DNA from: an uncultured Micrococcales bacterium
Lineage (GTDB): Bacteria; Actinomycetota; Actinomycetes; S36-B12; UBA10799
DNA length: 11,986 bases
NCBI GenBank assembly: GCA_937952095.1
Contig: CALFYG010000230.1
Location: 1-11,986, forward strand
Reading direction: 5' to 3'
This document shows, piece by piece, positions 1 to 5,846 of the stretch. How positions within the stretch are numbered: position 1 is the stretch's first letter; each line of letters starts with the position of its first letter. Below the pieces are notes generated by a model, which searched no databases, was not told the origin of the DNA, and was given only the letters and a program-made list of their open reading frames with translations. A program made the translations under genes and the position numbers.

Positions 1-2
1 AC

Positions 3-1232
3 TCGATCGAACTGTGCACGTGGTCCACCAGTACCGCCGGCTACTGCACGGCCACCTACGACCGTCACTACCCGATCAGCAAGGCGGGGATCTGGGCGGA
101 CAGCGCTCGACTGCGCACGCCGCAGGTCAACAACGACTACCTTGCCGAACCGGAGCGGCGGGGTGTGCCGCAGGGGCATGCCGATGTGGTGCGACACCTC
201 GGGGTTCCGGTCCTGGAAGGCGACATGGTTCGTCTGCTGCTCGGTGTGGGCAACGCCGACCAGCCGTACGGGGAGCAGGACGTCGCCATCGCCCAGGCGA
301 TCGCGGACACCACATGGGCCACAGTCCAGCGATTGCGCGAGCACGCCGAGGTCGTGGCAAGGCTCGACCTGCTCAAGGAACGCCAGCACGTGGTCGGTCT
401 GACGACGTGGGAGTGGGATCCTTTCACGGACCGGATCGTGTGGGATTCGTCGGCGGCGGCAGTCATCCCGGGCTTTGCGGCCCAGGCGACGTCGTGGGAT
501 CCGCTGCGCTCGATCCTCGATCTTCCGGACGCGCGCCGGCTCGATGCGTTGCTGCGAGGCCCGCAGGACGGAGCGGTCGCACTCGAGATGACCGGTCACG
601 CCGATGATGGGGATGTGCGCCTGCTCCTGCAGGGCTTCTGGGTGGATCGGCCCTTGGGTCGGGACCGCCTTCTCAGAGGCACCTTGATGGACGTGACCAT
701 GATCGCCGAGTTCGAGCAGGCGCACGAAGCGGCCACGCACGACGCTCTCACCGGACTGCCCAATCGCGCCTGGCTGGTCGATGAACTCGACCGCCGAATG
801 CGCCGGAGTCGGCAGCGCGTCGGCGACTACTTCGCCGTCCACTTCATCGACTTCGACGGCTTCAAGCTGGTCAACGACACCTACGGCCACATGGTCGGCG
901 ACGAAGTCCTGCGGGCGTGCGCCCGCCGTCTGCAGAGCGTCAGCAGGCACGAAGAATCGGTGGCCCGCTTCGGCGGGGACGAGTTCGTCATGATCCAGGA
1001 CGGCCCGGTCACCCGTGACTCCGCCGCGGCGCTCGCCGACCGCATCCGATCCGCGGTCGCCGGTGACGTTGTGATGCCCGACGGTCAGCGGGTGGCGGTC
1101 GGCATGAGCATCGGTGTGGCGATCTGCGCAGGCGAGGACATCAGTGTGTCCGACCTGCTGCGGCAGGCCGACACCGCCTTGTACGAGGCCAAGCGCGACG
1201 CCAGCGGGATCAAGGTCACCGGGCTGCACTGA
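3..1232 (+). CDS. GAF / PAS-like / GGDEF diguanylate cyclase, 5' truncated
   Basis: Probably makes cyclic di-GMP from two GTP in response to a sensed signal. The frame is open from the first bases, so the true start lies left of the window; an internal ATG at 165 would cut through the first domain. Bases 3 to about 340 encode a GAF_2-type sensor with family landmarks such as AGIWADSARLR, a P-Q-V-x-N-D-Y stretch and LGVGNA. Bases about 390-700 look like a PAS fold (WEWDPFTDRIVWD). The GGDEF domain begins near 735 (DALTGLPNR), with metal-binding FIDFDGFK and an intact GGDEF signature at 972-986, so catalysis is expected. The inhibitory site five residues before it reads RHEE (945-956) instead of RxxD, so product feedback may be weakened. 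The TGA stop is 3 bp from the stop of the convergent transporter. No membrane segment is visible in the part present. Confidence 0.93.
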   Translation, partial: SIELCTWSTSTAGYCTATYDRHYPISKAGIWADSARLRTPQVNNDYLAEPERRGVPQGHADVVRHLGVPVLEGDMVRLLLGVGNADQPYGEQDVAIAQAIADTTWATVQRLREHAEVVARLDLLKERQHVVGLTTWEWDPFTDRIVWDSSAAAVIPGFAAQATSWDPLRSILDLPDARRLDALLRGPQDGAVALEMTGHADDGDVRLLLQGFWVDRPLGRDRLLRGTLMDVTMIAEFEQAHEAATHDALTGLPNRAWLVDELDRRMRRSRQRVGDYFAVHFIDFDGFKLVNDTYGHMVGDEVLRACARRLQSVSRHEESVARFGGDEFVMIQDGPVTRDSAAALADRIRSAVAGDVVMPDGQRVAVGMSIGVAICAGEDISVSDLLRQADTALYEAKRDASGIKVTGLH

Positions 1233-1235
1233 GCA

Positions 1236-2129
1236 TCACAGCAGCTCGGGGATCTTCTGCTCGGAACGCAGGAACGCGCGTCGGAACACCATCGTCACCA
1301 AGGACGCTGTGATGACCACGAACAGCGAGTAGAGCGCCGGGATCAGGTCCGCCTCGGCCTTGGCCGCACCGCTGAAGCTCAGAGCGATGACGGCGACGGC
1401 CAGCGGGCCGTTCACGATGCCGATCTCGAGTGCATACGTCCGGCGATCAGCCACTTGGGCACCCCACACCTTGGCCCACAGGTACGCCACTGCCATGCCC
1501 AGCACGGGCAGCAGGATCGCGCCTGCGAAGACCCCGGGCTGGTCGGTGAAGGTGTCGACGAGCAGTGTCCAATTGCGTGGCACCCAGGTGACCAGCAGCA
1601 GCAGGATCACCAGGATCCCGAAGACGCTGCCGATGACCTCCGTGGAACCGCCGACGTTCGCGCTGCGGCGGCGCAGCCAAATACCCAGGAAGATCGGCAG
1701 GATCAGCAGCGCCAGGCTGACGACGATGTTGGCGTAGGGGATCTCCACGCCCTCCGCGACCACGCCGCCGTAGAACGTGATCAGCAGCGGCGAGACGATG
1801 ATGGCCGTCATAGTGGTCAGCATCGTGACGATGACCGACAGCGACAGGTTCGCCTTCGCGAAGTAGGTGAAGAGGTTCGACGTGGTGCCACCCGGCATGC
1901 AGCCCACGATGATCAGGCCGATGGCGATGGCCGGCGGGATGTTGAACACCTGCACCAGGCCGAAGGCGATCAACGGCATGAACGTGAACTGGCCGATGAC
2001 CGCAAGGACCAGCCACTTCGGCCGCTTCATCTCGTCGGAGATGTCGCGCGGAGTCATGGCCGCACCCATCCCGAGCATCATGCAGGCGACAAGGATGGTC
2101 AGCATCGCCTGTTCGAATGCGCCGATCAT
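1236..2129 (-). CDS. Bile acid:sodium symporter family (BASS) transporter
   Basis: A membrane protein of 297 residues, the usual length for bacterial BASS proteins, with eight to ten hydrophobic segments. The family takes up organic anions such as bile acids, other carboxylates or sulfonates, usually with sodium. Landmarks are the N-terminal MLGMGAAMTPRDI, the broken-helix motif CMPGGTTSN (residues 77-85, with Ser84 and Asn85) followed by FAKANLSLSV, and EIGIVNGPLA (from residue 235), which aligns with the family's EVGMQNSGLA. The sodium-site Gln expected four residues after Glu235 is Val239, so coupling may differ. The ATG overlaps the TGA of the upstream acyl-CoA ligase (ATGA), and a strong GGAGGTG lies 5 nt before it, so the two are co-transcribed and probably translationally coupled. 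The substrate is unknown; the ligase partner suggests a carboxylic acid. Confidence 0.93.
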   Translation of the reverse strand: MIGAFEQAMLTILVACMMLGMGAAMTPRDISDEMKRPKWLVLAVIGQFTFMPLIAFGLVQVFNIPPAIAIGLIIVGCMPGGTTSNLFTYFAKANLSLSVIVTMLTTMTAIIVSPLLITFYGGVVAEGVEIPYANIVVSLALLILPIFLGIWLRRRSANVGGSTEVIGSVFGILVILLLLVTWVPRNWTLLVDTFTDQPGVFAGAILLPVLGMAVAYLWAKVWGAQVADRRTYALEIGIVNGPLAVAVIALSFSGAAKAEADLIPALYSLFVVITASLVTMVFRRAFLRSEQKIPELL

Positions 2130-2141
2130 CGGGTCACCTCC
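2126..2141 (-). promoter_or_regulatory. Coupled stop/start (ATGA) with ribosome binding site for the BASS gene
   Basis: On the minus strand GGAGGTG (2135-2141), a 5-nt spacer and ATG (2127-2129) follow one another. The TGA of the ligase (2126-2128) sits inside the ATGA. This fixes the transporter start and points to translational coupling. Confidence 0.85.
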
Positions 2142-3874
2142 GAGGTGAGCAGGGGTTGTACCTGTGCATCCACGAATTGGGTGCGCACGTCCTTGCGCAG
2201 GATCTTGCCGATCGGGGACTTGGGCAGGTCATCGGCGAAGACGAACTCGGACGGCACCTTGTATCCGGTAAGTTCGGTGGCCGCGTGCGCACGCAGGTCG
2301 GATGCGGTGAGGGTGAGATCCGAGCGGACCACCACGGCTCGCACCCGCTCACCCCGTTCGCCGGCGTCCACGCCGACCACAGCGACTTCATCGACGCCGG
2401 GGTGGGAGGACAGCGCCTCTTCCACCTCGTTGGGGAACACGTTGAATCCGCTTACGATGATGACGTCCTTGCTCCGGTCGACGATGCGCACGTAGCCGTC
2501 GGCGTCCATGGTGCCGACATCGCCTGTGCGCAGCCACCCGTCGACGAGTACCTGGGCAGACTCCTCGGGCCGTTGCCAGTAGCCCGCCATCACCTGCGGT
2601 CCGCGGACCCAGAGCTCGCCCGGTTCCCCGAGCGCCGCGGACCTACCGTCCTCGCGGGTCGGGCGCACCACCGTGCTCGGCAAGGGGACTCCCACGGTGC
2701 CCATCCGGACCTCGCCCCCGCCGATCGGGTTGAATGTCACGCCCGGCGAGGCCTCGGTGAGACCATAGCCCTCGACCACAGGGGAACCCGTCACCTGTTC
2801 CCACTGGGAGGCGGTCGAGGCGTGCAGGGCCATCCCGCCGGAGATCGACGCCTTGAGATGCTCCGGGGGATGGGCGACGAACCACTCTTCGTTCACCAGC
2901 CCGTGGAACAGGGTGTTCACCCCGGAGACCCACGTGATCGGGTAGTTCTCGAACGCCCGCTTCAGATTGCTCAGCGGTCGCGGGTTGGGGATCAGGATGT
3001 TGTGTGCGCCCATTCCGTAGAACCCGACGAGGTTCACGACGAACGCGAACACGTGGTACATGGGCAACGCGGTGAGGATGGTCTCCTGGCCGGGAAGGAT
3101 CGCGGTCTTGGAGAACGCCATCATCTGTGCGCTGTTGGCCATCAAGTTGCCGTGGGTCAGCATGGCGCCCTTGCTCACCCCTGTCGTGCCGCCGGTGTAC
3201 TGCAGGCAGGCCAGTGAATCCGCAGTCAGTTCACTGACGTAGCTGGCGGCTTCCGACCGGCGGTGCAGCCCCTGCTCAAGGGCGGCGGTGAACCGTACGT
3301 AGGGGTAGTCGATCCTCGGGAGATTGCGGGTCCAGACCTTCTGGATGGAGCGGATGATGCCAGCCACATATCCCGGGAAGAAGTCGGTGATGCGGGCCAG
3401 GATGACCGGGATGTCGTCACTGGTCGCGACCACGTCGCGGATCTTGTCGGCCATGATGTCGATACCGACGATGGCGGCGACTCCGGCATCGCCGAACTGA
3501 CGTCGCATCTCGGGGCCGGTGTACAGCGGATTGGTGTTGACCACCACACAGCCGGCTTTCAGGGCCCCGAAGGCTGCGATGGGGTAGGCCAGGCAGTTCG
3601 GCATCTGGATCGCGACCCGATCCCCTTGCGTGAGGCCGAGCGTCTCGCGCAGGTACACCGCGAATGCGTCGGAGAGCCTGTCCACGTCGCCGAACGTCAG
3701 GTGCCCGTTCATCCCATTGGGCATGACCATCGTGAAGGCGCGCTGGTCGTGGTGGTTCCGGGCGGCAGCGATCAGCTCATCACACAATGAGCCATGGGCG
3801 GCAGGTGCGATGTCCGGCGGTACCTCGGGCGGGTAATGCGCGAGCCATGGGCGGGGATCGGTGTGTTCCGGCAT
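2126..3874 (-). CDS. fadD: FadD-type long-chain fatty acid (acyl)-CoA ligase
   Basis: Activates a carboxylic acid with ATP to an acyl-AMP and then an acyl-CoA thioester in the cytoplasm. The 582 residues match the usual FadD length. Visible ANL-family motifs are the phosphate loop YTGGTTGVSKG (226-236), GYGLTE (369-374), LRTGDVG with DRSKDVIIVSGFNV in the hinge region, and PIGKILRKD with the catalytic lysine at about 557. The N-terminal RPWLAHYPPEVP and the MPN..YPIAAFGALKAG segment resemble the E. coli FadD branch rather than short or aryl ligases. I chose ATG 3872-3874 because GAGGTGG lies just before it and family similarity begins there; the open frame continues upstream to 3994 but that part looks like untranslated leader. 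It is first in an operon with the BASS transporter. The chain length or class of substrate cannot be read from the sequence. Confidence 0.92.
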   Translation of the reverse strand: MPEHTDPRPWLAHYPPEVPPDIAPAAHGSLCDELIAAARNHHDQRAFTMVMPNGMNGHLTFGDVDRLSDAFAVYLRETLGLTQGDRVAIQMPNCLAYPIAAFGALKAGCVVVNTNPLYTGPEMRRQFGDAGVAAIVGIDIMADKIRDVVATSDDIPVILARITDFFPGYVAGIIRSIQKVWTRNLPRIDYPYVRFTAALEQGLHRRSEAASYVSELTADSLACLQYTGGTTGVSKGAMLTHGNLMANSAQMMAFSKTAILPGQETILTALPMYHVFAFVVNLVGFYGMGAHNILIPNPRPLSNLKRAFENYPITWVSGVNTLFHGLVNEEWFVAHPPEHLKASISGGMALHASTASQWEQVTGSPVVEGYGLTEASPGVTFNPIGGGEVRMGTVGVPLPSTVVRPTREDGRSAALGEPGELWVRGPQVMAGYWQRPEESAQVLVDGWLRTGDVGTMDADGYVRIVDRSKDVIIVSGFNVFPNEVEEALSSHPGVDEVAVVGVDAGERGERVRAVVVRSDLTLTASDLRAHAATELTGYKVPSEFVFADDLPKSPIGKILRKDVRTQFVDAQVQPLLTSEVTR

Positions 3875-3909
3875 GTGCCACCTCACTAAGCCTGAGATAT
3901 GATGCAGGA

Positions 3910-3938
3910 ATTGTAGTACGGGCATAGGGAGGCTGCAA
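3910..3938 (-). promoter_or_regulatory. Predicted sigma70-type promoter for the fadD-BASS operon
   Basis: On the minus strand TTGCAG (3933-3938) and TACAAT (3910-3915) are separated by exactly 17 nt. TACAAT differs from TATAAT at one base. Transcription would start near 3903 and give a leader of about 29 nt containing the GAGGTGG ribosome site. This supports the start at 3874. It is a motif match only. Confidence 0.6.
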
Positions 3939-3949
3939 GGGCAAGCGTC

Positions 3950-3964
3950 GGGCGCTGATCGCCC
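3950..3964. repeat. Short inverted repeat upstream of the fadD promoter
   Basis: GGGCG and CGCCC face each other across a 5-nt spacer (ctgat). The centre is near 3957, about 54 bp upstream of the predicted fadD transcription start, where activators often bind. It could equally be a chance palindrome in GC-rich DNA. Confidence 0.4.
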
Positions 3965-3979
3965 ACGGGTCGCGCGTTG

Positions 3980-4087
3980 GTTAGTCCCGCGCACTCCGGT
4001 TAGAGGTTGGGCACTCCGGTTAGAGGTTGGCGGCCGTCCGGGGACTAACGGATGGACCGGGGACTAACGGATGGACCGGGGACTAAC
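3980..4087. promoter_or_regulatory. Mirror-symmetric array of six GTTAG/CTAAC sites, putative operator
   Basis: GTTAG occurs at 3980-3984, 3999-4003 and 4019-4023, and its complement CTAAC at 4045-4049, 4064-4068 and 4083-4087. Neighbouring sites within each half are 19-20 bp apart, about two helical turns. Matching left and right sites share a midpoint at 4033.5-4034, which is also the centre of the palindrome CGGCCG (4031-4036). The outermost left site extends to GTTAGTCCC, the exact reverse complement of the GGGACTAAC in all three right sites. The array lies about 80-180 bp upstream of the predicted fadD start site and ends 171 bp before the ATG of the divergent gene. Cooperative binding by a regulator is an inference. 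Confidence 0.55.
3991..4030. repeat. Two exact tandem copies of a 20-bp unit
   Basis: The unit beginning gcactccggttag and ending aggttgg occurs at 3991-4010 and again, without a mismatch, at 4011-4030. Each copy contains one GGTTAG. This is the left half of the larger mirror array. Confidence 0.95.
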
Positions 4088-4090
4088 GGC
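4040..4090. repeat. 19-bp tandem repeat, about 2.6 copies
   Basis: The unit ggggactaacggatggacc occurs at 4040-4058 and 4059-4077 without a mismatch. A third copy (4078-4089) keeps the first 12 bases and then diverges. Each copy carries one CTAAC. It is the right half of the mirror array. Confidence 0.95.
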
Positions 4091-4260
4091 TGTGGCGCTG
4101 CTCGTCGCACCCCGGCCCTATCCTGGTGTCAGGTCAAGAGTGAGTGGCGACAAGCCCCGGCTAGCTGCTCCGGCAACCGCGCCACCGGCACGGTGCCCCG
4201 GGTGACGACCGGCCCGTCGGCGAGGTGTCGGCGGGAAGCACGGGACGCCGGGGGTGCCGC

Positions 4261-5844
4261 ATGGGACTCGTCATTCGCAAGATCACGTATCCGGAGCTCG
4301 ACGCGACGCCGCGCGTCCCGCCGCGAGATCCGGTCCACGGTGCGGTGTCGCCACTAGCCAGTTGGCAGAGCAGTGTCCCAAGGTCAAGGACGGAGGTCCT
4401 CGCGGGTTTCCGCTCGCAAGAAGTCCGCATGCAGATCGAAGGGCGGGTGGTGGTCTTCACCGCGGCAGACGGCGGCGACCCCTTCCCGTTCCAACACCCC
4501 GTTCTGCTGCTCGGCGCGACAAGTGCTTCGAAGGCCCTCGCCCATCTCCCAGCGGTGGCTCTGGCCCACGACAGGCAGTGGGTCGAGCAGGTGCATGTGG
4601 TCCGTGATGATCCGGAAGGTTGGGACGCGGTGGGCGGCCGGTTCGTCGTGCGCTGGTCCGAGGAGGGTGCGGAACTTGTCGACGTGGTGGGCCGCGCTGT
4701 GGTGGACCGCTGGCAGATGCAGGGCAGGACTGTGCGGCATCGGTCCTGCCCGCTGATCCCGGACGCCCGACCCGGCGACATGTGCAGACTGCATGGCGGG
4801 CCGTGGGTCTCGATGTCGATCCTGGCCGCAGCAAACTGGAACGACCGGCGGGCGCTCTTCCTCGACCTGGTCGGGTGCGATGAGCCCTGCGGTAACCGCC
4901 GGCCGCGTCGTGGTGATCGCGTTCCGACGCGCTACACGACATGGCTGTCCGAGGCGGAGTTCAGCCAGCCGGAGATGCACAACGACGGCCATTGCCGGAT
5001 CTGTATGCGGGTCGACTGTGGCCATGTGGGTTCGGTGGCTGTGGTCGACCCACCACTCGGGGCGACGGTGGTGCGGGACGCCGGGGGTGGTCAATGGCTA
5101 CAGGAGATCGCCGAGCCACTGGTCCTGTCCAGGGGTCGCATCGTTGAGGTGGGTTGTGCCGAAGACGAGGTCCCCTTCGTGCTCAACCGGATGATCCTCG
5201 ATGACGCCGGCGGCAGTGAAGACCTGCTGGACTGGGCGCACACCTCACCCGCGTGGCCGGCGATGGATGCAGACCTCGGCCACCGCTTCCGTGGGCTTGA
5301 GTTCGTGCACAGATGGGTGTGCATCGGAAGGTTCCGGGTCACCGGTGTCCGCCTCGGCAGCACGACTGTCCCTATTGCGTTCGACCTGCGGCGGCCACAG
5401 GTGCTGACGTCACGTGTGATCGCCAGGCTCGGCGCCTTCACGCTGGGCGAGGTGCACGGCTGGAGGCTGGGGCACGTACAGATGGTGCACGGTGGCCGGG
5501 CCCGTGCCGACCGTGCTTGGGGCTCCGACGCGCACGCCCTGGCCGCGTGGCTGCGTGAACAAAGGCTGGCCCACCTCGCCGCGATGTTCATGGAGCCCTT
5601 GGATCCCGACGGCACACTCACCCTGCTCGATCGTCAGCGCTACTACGACGATCTGCTCGCCGTGCTGGGGAGCGCGCGTCTGGACGTGGCCACCGAAGAT
5701 CTGCGGCGGTTGCTCGCGGGCTCGGGGGACTACCTGCGGGCACAGGCCGCGTTGTCGGATCCGCGCTCGGATGAGCAGTTCTGGCAGGCGGTGCACGACC
5801 ACGGCCAACAGGTGGGCACCCGCGAGGTGTTCCGCCTCGCGTAG
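4261..5844 (+). CDS. Hypothetical protein with a compact Cys/His cluster
   Basis: I do not recognise this family. The frame is long, codon use is strongly GC3-biased like its neighbours, and nothing competing overlaps it, so it is very likely a gene. From the ATG at 4261 it has 527 residues, no signal peptide and no clear membrane helix, so it is probably cytoplasmic. The middle contains C206-x3-C210 and, about 34 residues later, H244-C245-x2-C248-x4-C253-x-H255, which looks like a zinc or other metal site. The C-terminal 100 residues look helical. The start is uncertain: GTG 4225 has poor ribosome-site context, ATG 4261 follows GGGGGTG at 4 nt, and ATG 4429 (MQIEGRVVVF) has only a weak AAGAAG. 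It is divergent from fadD across the repeat array, and its stop is 2 bp from the stop of the convergent flavoprotein. Confidence 0.8.
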   Translation: MGLVIRKITYPELDATPRVPPRDPVHGAVSPLASWQSSVPRSRTEVLAGFRSQEVRMQIEGRVVVFTAADGGDPFPFQHPVLLLGATSASKALAHLPAVALAHDRQWVEQVHVVRDDPEGWDAVGGRFVVRWSEEGAELVDVVGRAVVDRWQMQGRTVRHRSCPLIPDARPGDMCRLHGGPWVSMSILAAANWNDRRALFLDLVGCDEPCGNRRPRRGDRVPTRYTTWLSEAEFSQPEMHNDGHCRICMRVDCGHVGSVAVVDPPLGATVVRDAGGGQWLQEIAEPLVLSRGRIVEVGCAEDEVPFVLNRMILDDAGGSEDLLDWAHTSPAWPAMDADLGHRFRGLEFVHRWVCIGRFRVTGVRLGSTTVPIAFDLRRPQVLTSRVIARLGAFTLGEVHGWRLGHVQMVHGGRARADRAWGSDAHALAAWLREQRLAHLAAMFMEPLDPDGTLTLLDRQRYYDDLLAVLGSARLDVATEDLRRLLAGSGDYLRAQAALSDPRSDEQFWQAVHDHGQQVGTREVFRLA

Positions 5845-5846
5845 CC

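Larger units (their letters stand above)
3875..4260. other. Divergent intergenic region between fadD and the unknown gene
   Basis: No convincing gene is seen in these 386 bp. From left to right it holds the fadD ribosome site and promoter, a short inverted repeat, an array of tandem repeats (3980-4090) and a plain GC-rich stretch to 4260. A weak plus-strand -10 candidate, TATCCT, is at 4119-4124 but no matching -35 box was found. The right edge depends on which start the unknown gene uses. Confidence 0.7.

Noticed and set aside
1455..2495. Long plus-strand open frame of 346 codons
   Set aside because: It is antisense to the BASS and FadD genes, whose protein motifs are clear; its translation is low-complexity and rich in His, Arg, Asp and Gln, as expected for a GC-rich shadow frame.
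2117..3217. Long plus-strand open frame of 366 codons
   Set aside because: Antisense shadow of fadD without recognisable motifs.
3882..3896. CTCA-N7-TGAG palindrome at the fadD transcription start
   Set aside because: Arms of only four bases and no further symmetry.
3875..3994. N-terminal extension of the acyl-CoA ligase to 3994
   Set aside because: It would cover the predicted promoter, has no ribosome site and no family similarity; ATG 3874 has GAGGTGG and the family N-terminus.
3980..4090. CRISPR array or plasmid iteron origin
   Set aside because: Units are contiguous without unique spacers, copy number is small, and no cas or replication gene is nearby.
4186..4197. GGCACGGTGCC palindrome as a terminator or operator
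   Set aside because: Stem of four with a 3-nt loop and no T-run; expected by chance in this GC-rich stretch.
4348..4424. Intact tRNA gene
   Set aside because: Only the D-arm-like string is convincing; the acceptor arms do not pair and the T loop lacks TTCRA.
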